DNA of 64,000 nucleotides from Actinomadura livida (GTDB lineage: Bacteria; Actinomycetota; Actinomycetes; Streptosporangiales; Streptosporangiaceae). Numbering within the stretch: the first letter of the stretch is position 1; each line of letters starts with the position of its first letter. The notes beneath the pieces are model-generated. The model ran no database searches and was not told the origin of the DNA. It worked only from the letters and a program-made list of their open reading frames with translations. The stretch is taken from positions 174,737 to 238,736 of the forward strand of contig NZ_BMRO01000004.1 in NCBI RefSeq assembly GCF_014648675.1, in the 5' to 3' direction. Position numbers and translations under genes: made by a program. This document shows, in pieces, positions 43,681 to 51,619 of the stretch.

Positions 43681-44542
43681 CAAGACAGGATCCGAGCGTC
43701 TCGCCGTGCGCAAGACCTACAAGCTGTTCATCGGCGGTGCGTTCCCCCGTTCCGAATCCGGCAGGTCGTACGTGGTCACCGATGCCAAGGACCGTTTCGT
43801 CGCCAACGCGTCCCGCGCGTCCCGCAAGGACGCCCGCGACGCGGTCTCCGCGGCCCGCAAGGCGTTCCCCGGCTGGTCGGGCCGGACCGCCTACAACCGC
43901 GGCCAGATCCTCTACCGCGTCGCCGAGATGCTCGAAGGGCGGCGCGACCAGTTCGTGGCCGAACTCCGCCAGACGGGCCTCAGCAAGTCGCAGGCCGCCG
44001 CCGAGGCGGACGCCGCCGTCGACCGGTGGGTCTGGTACGCGGGCTGGGCCGACAAGATCACCGCGGTCGCCGGCTCGGCGAACCCGGTGTCCGGCCCGTT
44101 CTTCAACTTCTCCACGCCCGAGCCGACCGGCGTCGTCGCCGTCGTCGCGCCCGACTCGCCGCTGCTCGGCCTCGTGTCGGTGGTGGCCCCGGTGATCGTG
44201 TCCGGGAACACCGCCGTCGTGGTCGCGTCCGAACCGGCGCCCCTGCCGGCGATCACGCTGGCCGAGGTGCTGGCCACGTCCGACCTGCCCGGCGGCGTGG
44301 TCAACGTCCTGACCGGGCACCGCGCCGAACTCGCGCCGTGGCTCGCCGACCACATGGACGTCAACGCCGTCGACCTCACCGGGGCGGCGCCCGGGGACGT
44401 CCCGGACCTGGAGGAGCGCGCCGCGGGGAACCTCAAGCGCGTCCTGCGCCCGGACGGCGCCGCCTGGACCGCGGAGCCGGGAACCGCCCGGCTGACCGCG
44501 TTCCTGGAGACCAAGACCGTCTGGCATCCCGTGGGCGTCTGA
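43673..44542 (+). CDS. Half-length aldehyde dehydrogenase-like protein without catalytic domain
   Basis: The 289-residue protein matches the N-terminal and NAD-binding regions of ALDH: KTYKLFIGGAFPRSESGRSY, AARKAFPGWSGRTAYNRGQILYRVAEML, VVAVVAPDSPLLGLVSVVAPVIVSGNTAVVVASE and LPGGVVNVLTGHRAEL. It then ends soon after the point where the catalytic Cys domain should start. The motifs GGK, the Cys and EEIFGPV are absent, and the usual WNFP Asn becomes DSP, so it cannot be an active dehydrogenase. No downstream frame continues it, so this is not a simple frameshift. GTG 43673 overlaps the full-length ALDH gene by 8 bp. It may be a structural partner of that enzyme. Confidence 0.85.
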   Translation: MPDKTGSERLAVRKTYKLFIGGAFPRSESGRSYVVTDAKDRFVANASRASRKDARDAVSAARKAFPGWSGRTAYNRGQILYRVAEMLEGRRDQFVAELRQTGLSKSQAAAEADAAVDRWVWYAGWADKITAVAGSANPVSGPFFNFSTPEPTGVVAVVAPDSPLLGLVSVVAPVIVSGNTAVVVASEPAPLPAITLAEVLATSDLPGGVVNVLTGHRAELAPWLADHMDVNAVDLTGAAPGDVPDLEERAAGNLKRVLRPDGAAWTAEPGTARLTAFLETKTVWHPVGV

Positions 44543-44624
44543 TCTCGGATGACGCTGCGTGTGTAGAAGGTCGCTTTCGGTGGAATAGACCTCCCCTCGG
44601 CTGATCATCACTGGGGGGAGATCA

Positions 44625-45527
44625 GTGCCTACCAAGACCGCGAAGACCGCGTCTGCGAAAAAGTCCACCACGGCGAGGAAACCGGCGGCGAAGAGCACGT
44701 CGGCGGCCAGGTCGAACTCGAAGACCACGGCGAACTCGAAGACCACGGCGAACTCGAAGACCACGGCGAGCTCGAAGACCGCGGCGAGCCGATCGGCGGC
44801 CGCGAAGAACGGCACGGCGAAGAAGCCGGCCTCGTCCGGCCGGACGTCGGCGTCGGCGTCGGCGGCCGCGACCCGGGTCACGAAGGCGGCGAGCGAGGCC
44901 AAGACGGCCGCGACGCAGATGAAGTCGCTGGCGACCAAGGCGTCCTCGTCCGCCAAGGCCATGACGGCGATGACGAAGGCGATGACCAGCGCGACCAAGG
45001 CGATGGCCGACGCCGCGAAGGCGATGGACGCGGCCGCGAAGGCCATCACCACGACGGCCGGGCCGGCGAACTCGAAGAGCACGGGCACGAAGAGCACGGC
45101 CGCCAAGAGCACGAGCACGAGGAGCACGGGCACCAAGAGCACGGGCACCAAGAGCACGGGCACCAAGAGCACGGCCGCGAAGAGCACCGGCACGAAGAGC
45201 ACGGCGACGAAGAGCACGGGCGCCAAGACCGCCGCCAAGAAGAGCACCGCGAAGAAGGAGGCGGCGTCGGCATCGGGCACGACCCGCCGGACGTCCGCCG
45301 CGAGCGGCGGGTCCAGGTCGGCGGCCTCGGCCCGGACCGGCGCGTCGAAGTCGTCCGCGGCGACCAGGTCGAAGTCGTCGGGCACCGCCGCGAAGCCCGC
45401 CGCGTCCGGGGCGAGGCCGGCGGCGTCCTCGCTCGTGGAGCCGAAGACCGGCCCGCTCCAGCACTCGACGCGGACCAGCGGCGGGTTCCTCAGCGGGCTC
45501 ACCGGAACCGGCGACCGTGGCCGCTGA
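44625..45527 (+). CDS. Repetitive Lys/Ser/Thr/Ala-rich protein (histone H1-like tail)
   Basis: The 300-residue protein is strongly basic and low in complexity. It has repeats of NSKTTA (three copies near 31-50), KSTGT/KSTAA units near 155-205, and a more regular alanine-rich helical stretch at about 85-150 (SAKAMTAMTKAMTSATKAMADAAKAMDAAAKA). The helical part resembles a phasin or coiled-coil segment; the tails resemble bacterial histone H1-like DNA-binding tails. I cannot assign a function. It could bind DNA, polyphosphate or granule surfaces. GTG 44625 follows GGGGGGAGA. The 3' end overlaps the DUF2630 gene by 11 bp. Confidence 0.8.
   Translation: MPTKTAKTASAKKSTTARKPAAKSTSAARSNSKTTANSKTTANSKTTASSKTAASRSAAAKNGTAKKPASSGRTSASASAAATRVTKAASEAKTAATQMKSLATKASSSAKAMTAMTKAMTSATKAMADAAKAMDAAAKAITTTAGPANSKSTGTKSTAAKSTSTRSTGTKSTGTKSTGTKSTAAKSTGTKSTATKSTGAKTAAKKSTAKKEAASASGTTRRTSAASGGSRSAASARTGASKSSAATRSKSSGTAAKPAASGARPAASSLVEPKTGPLQHSTRTSGGFLSGLTGTGDRGR
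44716..44777. repeat. 18-bp tandem repeat inside the Lys-rich gene
   Basis: AACTCGAAGACCACGGCG recurs three times from 44716, with a diverged fourth copy. It encodes NSKTTA units and stays in frame when units are gained or lost. Confidence 0.85.
45075..45235. repeat. 15-bp imperfect tandem repeats inside the Lys-rich gene
   Basis: The unit AAGAGCACGGGCACC and variants recur about ten times, encoding KSTGT. As multiples of three they allow length variation without a frameshift. Confidence 0.85.
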
Positions 45528-45780
45528 CGGGCCGCTGGACGAGCGGGACGTCCTGGCGCGCATCGACGAGTACGTCGGCGAGGAGCAGCGGCTCCGCGAG
45601 CGCTACCGGCGCGACGAGCTGGGACGCGAGGAGGAGCACCGGCGGCTGGAGGCGCTCGAGGTCGCGCTGGACCAGTGCTGGGACCTGCTGCGCCGCCGCC
45701 GGGCCCGGCTGGAGGCCGGCGGCGACCCCGGCGGCGAGCGGGTCCGGCCGCCGGACGAGGTCGAAGGCTACCTGCAATGA
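45517..45780 (+). CDS. DUF2630 family protein
   Basis: The 87-residue helical protein matches the DUF2630 pattern: ARIDEYVGEEQRLRER, then HRRLEALEVALDQCWDLLRRRRARLEAGGDP and the terminal VRPPDEVEGYLQ. The function is unknown. The start is GTG 45517, inside the end of the Lys-rich gene; its TGA overlaps the ATG of the LLM oxidoreductase. The three genes are therefore translated in a chain. Confidence 0.92.
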   Translation: MAADGPLDERDVLARIDEYVGEEQRLRERYRRDELGREEEHRRLEALEVALDQCWDLLRRRRARLEAGGDPGGERVRPPDEVEGYLQ

Positions 45781-46706
45781 CCCCGGCGAGGCGGCGGCGC
45801 GGGCCGCTGCGGTTCGGCGTGTCCCTCGCCCCGGACATGGCCGCGCCGCTGATCCGCACCGCGCAGGACGCCGACCGGTTCGGCCTCGACCTCCTCGGCG
45901 TCCGCGACCAGCCGTACCGCCGCGACACCGCGGACGCGCCGGCGCTGATGGCGGCGGTGCTGGCCGTCACGTCCCGCATCCGGGTGCTGCCCGCGGTGGC
46001 GTGCCTGCCGCTGCGCCCGCCCGCCGTGCTGGCCAAGGCCATCGCGACGATGGACCGGCTCAGCGGCGGCCGCGTCGAGCTCGGCCTCGGCGCGGGCACG
46101 GCCTGGGACGGCGTCGAGGCGTACGGGGGCGGGCGGCTCGGCGCCGCCGCGGCCCGCCGCGCCCTCGAAGAGGCCGTGCAGGTCATCCGGCTGCACTGGA
46201 GCGACCAGAACGGGCTGCGCCTCCACGGCGACCACTACCGCTTCACGACCGTGCAGGGCGGCCCCGCGCCGGCGCACCAGATCGGCATCTGGCTCGGCGT
46301 CACGGGCCCGCGCGGCATCGACCTCGCGGGGCGCGTCGCCGACGGCTGGCTCGCGCCGTCGTCGCTCGTCCCGCCGAAACGGCTCGCCGACGGGCAGCTG
46401 CGCCTCGACGCCGCCGCGGCCGCCGCGGGCCGCGACCCCGCCGACATCCGCCGCGGCTACGTCCTGGAAGGCGCGATCGACGGACAGGGCAGCCGCGGCT
46501 TCCTGCACGGCCCGTCCCGCCAGTGGATCTACGAACTCACCGAACTGGCCGTCGGCCACGGCGTCGACACGTTCCTGTACGCCGGTGCTCCAGAGCAGCT
46601 CGCGGAGTTCGCGCTGGAGATCGTCCCGGCCGTCCGGGAACAGGTCACCAAAGAGCGCTCCGGAGCCGTGTCCGCCCAAGGGGCCGCCCCTGGAACCCCC
46701 GGCTGA
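45777..46706 (+). CDS. LLM-class oxidoreductase, probably F420-dependent
   Basis: The 309-residue TIM-barrel protein of the luciferase-like family has LRFGVSLAPDMAAPLIRTAQDADRFGLDLLGVRDQPY, TSRIRVLPAVACLPLRPPAVLAKAIATMDRLSGGRVELGLGAG and the C-terminal FLYAGAPEQLAEFALEIVPAVRE. The RVELGLGAG loop and DRFGLDLLGV motif are common to F420-dependent reductases. With fbiA/fbiB in the same window, F420 as cofactor is plausible but unproven. ATG 45777 overlaps the DUF2630 stop codon. The substrate is unknown. Confidence 0.88.
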   Translation: MTPARRRRGPLRFGVSLAPDMAAPLIRTAQDADRFGLDLLGVRDQPYRRDTADAPALMAAVLAVTSRIRVLPAVACLPLRPPAVLAKAIATMDRLSGGRVELGLGAGTAWDGVEAYGGGRLGAAAARRALEEAVQVIRLHWSDQNGLRLHGDHYRFTTVQGGPAPAHQIGIWLGVTGPRGIDLAGRVADGWLAPSSLVPPKRLADGQLRLDAAAAAAGRDPADIRRGYVLEGAIDGQGSRGFLHGPSRQWIYELTELAVGHGVDTFLYAGAPEQLAEFALEIVPAVREQVTKERSGAVSAQGAAPGTPG

Positions 46707-46709
46707 GCG

Positions 46710-48455
46710 TCACATGCGTGTGGGGGTGGGGACGCCCAGGAGGGACAGGCCGGTCACCAGCGTGCGGAGGGTCGCGGCGCACAGGGCCAGGCGGGAGGCC
46801 CTGGTCTCGTCGTCCGGGGCCTTCAGGACGGGGCAGTTCTCGTAGAACGTCGTGTAGGCGTCCGCGACCGCGTAGATGTAGCTCGCCAGGCGGTGCGGCT
46901 CGGCGGTGTCGCCCGCCTGCTTGAGGACGGCGCCGAAGCCGAGCAGTTCCAGCGCCAGCGCCCGCTCGGCGGGGTGGCCGACGACGATCGGGCCCGTGGC
47001 GTCCTCCGGCGCGAGCCCGCCCTTGCGGAAGATCGACCGGATCCGCGCCGCCGCGTACTGCAGGTACGGGCCGGTCTTGCCGTTGAACGAGATCATCCGG
47101 TCGAAGTCGAAGATGTACTCGCTGTCGCGGGCGACCGACAGGTCGGCGTACTTCACCGCGCCCATGGCGACGTCCCGGACGATCGCCTCCCGGGTGGCGT
47201 CGTCGAAGGGCTCGTCGTGCTGGATCCCGTCGAACACGGCGCCGGCCCGCTCGACCGCCTCGTCCAGCAGTTCGGAGAGCTTGACGGTGCCGCCCGCGCG
47301 GGTCCGCAGGATCTTGCCGTCGGTGCCGAGGACGTTGCCGATCTGGGCGTGCTCCGCCTTGACCTCGTCGTCCAGCCAGCCGGCCATCCGCGACACGGCG
47401 AACACCATCTGGAAGTGCAGCGACTGCGGCGCGCCCACCACGTAGACCATCCGGTCGACGTGCTCGGTGTCGACCCGGTACCGGATCGTCGCGAGGTCGG
47501 TGGTGGAGTAGTTGTAGCCGCCGTCGCTCTTGCGGATGATCACGGGCAGCGGCTCGCCCTCGCGGCCGGTGAAGCCGGGCGGGAACGCGCACAGCGCCCC
47601 GTCGCTGATCACCGCGATGCCCTTGTCCTCCAGCTCCCGGGCGGTGGGGGCGAGCAGGTCGTTGTAGAAGCTCTCGCCCCTGATGTCGTCGTCGGTGAGC
47701 GTGACGCCGAGCCGCCCGTAGACGTCGTTGAAGTACTGCTTGGACACGTCCACGAGGACCTGCCACAGCCGCAGCGTCTCCGGGTCGCCCGCCTGGAGCT
47801 TGACGACCCGCGTACGGGACCGGTCGGCGAACTCGGGATCGCCGTCGAACTTCTCCCGCGCGGCCTGGTAGAACGCGGTCAGGTCGCTGACGGACGAGTC
47901 GCCCCGCGCGGCGGCCTCCTCGCCGAGGTCGAGCAGGTGCTCGATCAGCATGCCGAACGGGGTGCCCCAGTCGCCGACGTGGTTGTCGCGGACGACGTCG
48001 TGGCCGAGGAAGTCCAGGATCCGCGCGATGGCGTCCCCGACGATCGTGGTCCGCAGGTGCCCGACGTGCATCTCCTTCGCCACGTTCGGGGAGGAGTACT
48101 CGACGACGACCTTCTGCGGCTTCTCCGCGGTGGGGACGGCGAGCCGCTCGTCCTCCAGCGTCCGCTGCGCCTCGCCGGCGATCCACGCGTCGCTCAGCGT
48201 CAGGTTGATGAAGCCCGGCCCGCTGACCTGGACGTCCGCCACGACACCGGCGGTGTCGAGGTTCGCGACGATCTCCTGGGCCACGTCTCGCGGCTTGCGG
48301 CCCAGCTTCTTGGCCAGCGGCAGCGCCACGTTGGCCTGAAGGTCGGCGAACTGCGACGGCCGGATGACCGGGTCGGTGTCCGCGTACGACGGTCCGAAGG
48401 CGGCGCTGAGCGCGGCCTGGACCCGGGCGGCGAGTACGAGTTGCGGATCGGACAT
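46710..48455 (-). CDS. argS: Arginyl-tRNA synthetase
   Basis: This essential enzyme charges tRNA-Arg. The 581-residue protein has the N-terminal additional domain (about 1-100), the class I signature SSPNVAKEMHVGHLRTTIVGD with HVGH at 130-133, the KMSKS-loop replacement GNVLGTDGKILRTRAGGTVKL seen in many ArgRS, and the C-terminal anticodon-binding domain ending LLGVPTPTRM. ATG 48455 is the family start. It converges on the LLM gene with only 3 bp between stop codons. Confidence 0.97.
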   Translation of the reverse strand: MSDPQLVLAARVQAALSAAFGPSYADTDPVIRPSQFADLQANVALPLAKKLGRKPRDVAQEIVANLDTAGVVADVQVSGPGFINLTLSDAWIAGEAQRTLEDERLAVPTAEKPQKVVVEYSSPNVAKEMHVGHLRTTIVGDAIARILDFLGHDVVRDNHVGDWGTPFGMLIEHLLDLGEEAAARGDSSVSDLTAFYQAAREKFDGDPEFADRSRTRVVKLQAGDPETLRLWQVLVDVSKQYFNDVYGRLGVTLTDDDIRGESFYNDLLAPTARELEDKGIAVISDGALCAFPPGFTGREGEPLPVIIRKSDGGYNYSTTDLATIRYRVDTEHVDRMVYVVGAPQSLHFQMVFAVSRMAGWLDDEVKAEHAQIGNVLGTDGKILRTRAGGTVKLSELLDEAVERAGAVFDGIQHDEPFDDATREAIVRDVAMGAVKYADLSVARDSEYIFDFDRMISFNGKTGPYLQYAAARIRSIFRKGGLAPEDATGPIVVGHPAERALALELLGFGAVLKQAGDTAEPHRLASYIYAVADAYTTFYENCPVLKAPDDETRASRLALCAATLRTLVTGLSLLGVPTPTRM

Positions 48456-48511
48456 GTGCCAAGGTTATCGGCGCCCGGCCGCCGCCCGGACCCGGTTTTC
48501 CGCCGCGCGGG

Positions 48512-49714
48512 CTACGGCGCGGCGGGCGGCTCCTTGCGGTCGGGCACGGTGTCGGCGGCGGGCCGCGCCTCCGGCAGGCGCGGGACGTCCTCCGGGGTGC
48601 GGTCCGGCTGCCGGTCGGTGCCGTCCCGGTCGCCGTGCGTCCAGCGCCCGAACCGCGACGTGCGGGTCAGCGCGACCTGCTCGCGGATCCGCTCCACGAT
48701 CCGCCCGGCGGCGAGCCGGTGCGCGAGGTCGCACGCCGACGTGACGGCGCGGGCCCGGGACGCGCCGTGCGCGATGACGACCGTCCCGTTCAGGCCGAGC
48801 AGGACGCCGCCGCCGTAGGTGTCGGGGTCGAGGCGGTCGCGGAGGTCCTGGAAGCGGCGGCGCTGCAGGAGGGCGCCCATCCGCGCGGCCGGAGTGGACG
48901 TCATCGCGTCGCGGACCTCCGCGAACGCCGTCCGGATCGTGCCCTCCATGGTCTTGAGCGCGACGTTGCCGGTGAACCCGTCGGTGACGACGACGTCGAC
49001 CTTGCCCGTCAGGAGGTCGTGGCCCTCGACGTTGCCCGTGAACTCCATGCCGTGGCTGCCGGTGGTGAGCAGCTCGTGGGCGCGCCTGGTCGTCTTGTTG
49101 CCCTTGGCCGGTTCGGTGCCGATCGTCAGGAGCCCGACGGTCGGGCGTTCGAGGCCCAGCAGGATCTGCGCGTAGGCGGTGCCGAGCGCGGCGAACTGGA
49201 CGAGGCCCTCCGGCTTGACGTCCGTGGTGGCGCCCGCGTCCAGCATGATCGTGGGACGCGGCCGCGTCGGCAGCGTCACCGCGATCGCCGGGCGCAGCAC
49301 GCCCTGCTGCCCCTTCAGCCGCAGCCGCGACGTCGCCACGACCCCTGCGGTGCTGCCCGCCGACACCAGCGCCGACGCCCGGCCCTGCTTGATCAGATGG
49401 CAGGCGATCGCGATGGACGAGCGGGGCTTGCGCCAGCTCGCCAGCGCGCCCTCGCCCATGTCGAGGGCCTCGTCGGCGTGCACGATCGGGATCTTGCCGA
49501 CCATGCCGTACAGGTCCAGCTCGCGCCGGATCCGCCACGCCTGCCCGACCAGCACGAGGCGGACGTCGTGGTCGCGGACCGCGGCCACCGCACCGGCGAC
49601 GATCTCCTCCGGGGCGTGGTCGCCGCCCATGGTGTCCACCGCGATGGGCAGCGGGCGGGGCGCCGTCCCGCGGCGAGGCGTCGCGGGGCGCGGCGGCTCG
49701 CCATCGCCGGTCAT
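48512..49714 (-). CDS. plsX: Phosphate acyltransferase PlsX
   Basis: PlsX converts acyl-ACP to acyl-phosphate, the donor for glycerophospholipid synthesis by PlsY. Characteristic segments are PIAVDTMGGDHAPEEIVAGAV, SAGSTAGVVATSRLRLKG, LLTIGTEPAKGNKTTRRAHELL, VVVTDGFTGNVALKTMEGT and YGGGVLLGLNGTVVIAHGASRARAV. At 400 residues it is longer than the usual 330-350, because of a charged C-terminal tail of about 60 residues (FGRWTHGDRDGTDRQ onward) and a short N-terminal extension. ATG 49714 follows GGAGC. It is not next to fabH, acpP or rpmF, its usual partners. Confidence 0.94.
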   Translation of the reverse strand: MTGDGEPPRPATPRRGTAPRPLPIAVDTMGGDHAPEEIVAGAVAAVRDHDVRLVLVGQAWRIRRELDLYGMVGKIPIVHADEALDMGEGALASWRKPRSSIAIACHLIKQGRASALVSAGSTAGVVATSRLRLKGQQGVLRPAIAVTLPTRPRPTIMLDAGATTDVKPEGLVQFAALGTAYAQILLGLERPTVGLLTIGTEPAKGNKTTRRAHELLTTGSHGMEFTGNVEGHDLLTGKVDVVVTDGFTGNVALKTMEGTIRTAFAEVRDAMTSTPAARMGALLQRRRFQDLRDRLDPDTYGGGVLLGLNGTVVIAHGASRARAVTSACDLAHRLAAGRIVERIREQVALTRTSRFGRWTHGDRDGTDRQPDRTPEDVPRLPEARPAADTVPDRKEPPAAP

Positions 49715-49808
49715 GGCCGCTCCAGAAGGGTGGAAGAACGCGGTGCGCCGCAAGAACGCAGCTCATCGCATCGTAGGACGTTCTTTCACCCGTCTTGACG
49801 GCACCCGG

Positions 49809-49834
49809 CCGGAGTGGTGATCGTCACCCTCCGG
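49809..49834 (-). terminator. Terminator of the small membrane protein gene
   Basis: CCGGAG-T-GGTGA (49809-49820) pairs with TCACC-CTCCGG (49824-49834) around TCG, an 11-bp stem with one bulged base, directly after the stop codon of the minus-strand gene starting at 50258. Confidence 0.6.
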
Positions 49835-49835
49835 G

Positions 49836-50258
49836 CTAGCCCTCCTCACCGTGGCAGTCGGCGCCCAGGCACGGCGCGTTCTCCACCACGGGCTTCCCGG
49901 CGACGAGGATCGTGTAGTGGCTCTCGGCCGTCTCCCGGTCGCCGCTGCCGAAGACCGCGACCGGCTTCTTGTCCGAGGTCGTCCCGGCGCAGGACACCCG
50001 CAGCTCGTCCTGCGTCGCGCCGGGCAGGTCCGCGCACTTCAGCGGCTCGGCGAGCTTGACGCCGTGCTCGTGCAGCTCGGCGGCGGCCGTCACCGGCAGC
50101 GCCTTCCGCATCGCCGCCTGGGTCTGGTACGTCAGCTCCTCGCCGCGGAACACCAGGTACGCGACGGCGCCGCCCACCAGTGCCAGCACCAGGAGCGCGG
50201 CGGCGGCCCCCAGGATCAGGATCTTCTTACGGCCGAGTTGCCGGACCGTTTGAGTCAT
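49836..50258 (-). CDS. Small membrane-anchored exported protein, DUF4333-like
   Basis: The 140-residue protein has one N-terminal TM helix (about 14-38, KKILILGAAAALLVLALVGGAVAYLVF) and a small outside domain with four cysteines: LKCADLPGATQDELRVSCAGT and NAPCLGADCHGEEG. The C-x(n)-LPG-x(n)-C pattern resembles DUF4333 domains of actinobacterial lipoproteins. The function is unknown. ATG 50258 is preferred; a GTG two codons upstream is equally well placed, and I cannot decide between them. Confidence 0.75.
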   Translation of the reverse strand: MTQTVRQLGRKKILILGAAAALLVLALVGGAVAYLVFRGEELTYQTQAAMRKALPVTAAAELHEHGVKLAEPLKCADLPGATQDELRVSCAGTTSDKKPVAVFGSGDRETAESHYTILVAGKPVVENAPCLGADCHGEEG

Positions 50259-50352
50259 CTCCACACAGGTGTAGTCACCGACAGTGCGAGGGCGTATGCA
50301 CCGGGTGATTGATCTTTTCGTTTCGTATGCGGATTCGTTGCCGGTCCGCGAG

Positions 50353-51240
50353 TCACGCGCCTTCGCGCTCCGCGACCTCGGCGCCGCACACGCCGGCGAC
50401 CGCGCCGGCGACCGCGTCGGCGAGCACGCCGGGACGGTCGAGCGGCACCATGTGGAGGGCGTCCGGGAGCACGACCTGCCGCCCGAGCGGGCTCATCGCG
50501 GCGAGCCGCGCGTGCCCCCGCGCCCACTCCCGCTTCCTGCCGGCCCCCGACACGTCGCCCAGCGCCGTCACGACCACGAGCGGGACGGGCGGGAACGGCC
50601 GCCGCTCGCGCAGCCGCGCCAGGTCGGCGGCCGCCTCCCGGTAGGCCAGTTCCTCCGCGAGCACCGTCCCGATGACCGTCCCGCGCCCGTAGACCGAGCG
50701 GATGACGTCCGCGGGGACGGCGTCCTCGCGGCGGCTCGTCCCCCGGAGGGCCAGCCGCCGCCCGGACGGCCCGGCGGCCCGCGCGAGCCGGGTCGCGCCG
50801 AGCAGGACACCGGCCGCCGTGGCCAGCGGGGTCAGCACCGCCGCCGGGCGGACGGCCGCACGCGCTTCGGGCTCGTGGCTCGGGTCGACGAGCACCGTCC
50901 CCCGCACGAGATCGGGCCGCAGCCTGGCCAGCGCCTCGGCGTGGAACGCGGCCATCGAGTGCGCGAGGACGACCACCGGCCGCCCGGCCCGCTCGGCCAG
51001 CGCCTCCAGGATCGCGGCGTCGCGGCGCAGCGTGGGCGGGGCGACCCCGGCGGGGCTGAGGCCGAGTCCGGGACGGTCGAACACCGTCACCCGGTACCGC
51101 TCCCGCAGCAGGGCGGCCGTCGGGTCCCAGTCGAACCAGGCGCCGCCGAGGCCGGAGGTCAGCAGCAGCGGGACGCCGTCCACCGGCCCGGACTCCACGG
51201 CGTGCACCTGCTCGCGCCCCACGTTCACGATCTCGCCCAT
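50353..51240 (-). CDS. Alpha/beta-fold hydrolase
   Basis: The 295-residue protein has the oxyanion/strand sequence LLLTSGLGGAWFDWDP, FDRPGLGLSP, the nucleophile elbow VVLAHSMAAFHAEALA (a variant of GxSxG with Ala at the first position, Ser about 97), VDPSHEP and the catalytic His in LPDALHMVPLDRPG. The substrate is unknown. ATG 51240 follows AGGGGGCG. The gene stands alone between the small membrane protein and the divergent radical SAM gene. Confidence 0.9.
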   Translation of the reverse strand: MGEIVNVGREQVHAVESGPVDGVPLLLTSGLGGAWFDWDPTAALLRERYRVTVFDRPGLGLSPAGVAPPTLRRDAAILEALAERAGRPVVVLAHSMAAFHAEALARLRPDLVRGTVLVDPSHEPEARAAVRPAAVLTPLATAAGVLLGATRLARAAGPSGRRLALRGTSRREDAVPADVIRSVYGRGTVIGTVLAEELAYREAAADLARLRERRPFPPVPLVVVTALGDVSGAGRKREWARGHARLAAMSPLGRQVVLPDALHMVPLDRPGVLADAVAGAVAGVCGAEVAEREGA

Positions 51241-51619
51241 CGCGCCCCCTCGACCGCCCCGTCCCGTCCCGCCGCGCCCAGTATTTCCGACCGCCGCGGC
51301 CGCGGCCGACACGGCTGCGCGCCCGCGAAACCCCTGGCAGCGTCCGCGCCGGTGACCGCTGCGCAACCTTGCCCTTCGCCGAACGAAGATGTTGACGTGC
51401 CGTAGTCGTTGTACAAGCGGCGAAAAGTCAACGATGATGTCCAGGCGATTTGTCTGGATCGTCCTTGACCAGCTTTTTTCCGACCGGCTAGGGGGTATCA
51501 ATTCGGTAGGAACACGTCCTAAACGGTTGAATGGGGGTGTCCCACGAACTTCTGATCACCGTCCGTGACGACGCACCCGGGGGGTGCGCTTCCCCGCTGA
51601 CAGCAAGGAGTACCAACAC
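51241..51619. other. Regulatory region before the radical SAM gene
   Basis: No gene is seen in these 379 bp. The part from 51370 is richer in A/T than the coding DNA around it. TTGACC (51465-51470) and TAGGGG (51489-51494) could be a promoter with an 18-bp spacer. The leader contains a 7-bp hairpin, CGCACCC/GGGTGCG (51572-51588), 15 nt before the AAGGAG site. I cannot match the leader to a known riboswitch class. Confidence 0.45.

Noticed and set aside
43673..44542. Frameshifted aldehyde dehydrogenase pseudogene
   Set aside because: None of the frames downstream encode the missing catalytic half, the next gene starts about 80 bp later, and codon usage is normal, so this is a complete short gene or a clean truncation.
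45046..45273. Cys/Ser/Trp-rich minus-strand frame over the Lys-rich repeats
   Set aside because: Antisense of a tandem repeat; the repeating CSSW pattern mirrors the AAGAGCACG unit.
51370..51619. Lysine riboswitch before the KamA-like gene
   Set aside because: The leader is too short and lacks the five-helix junction pattern; only one small hairpin is seen.
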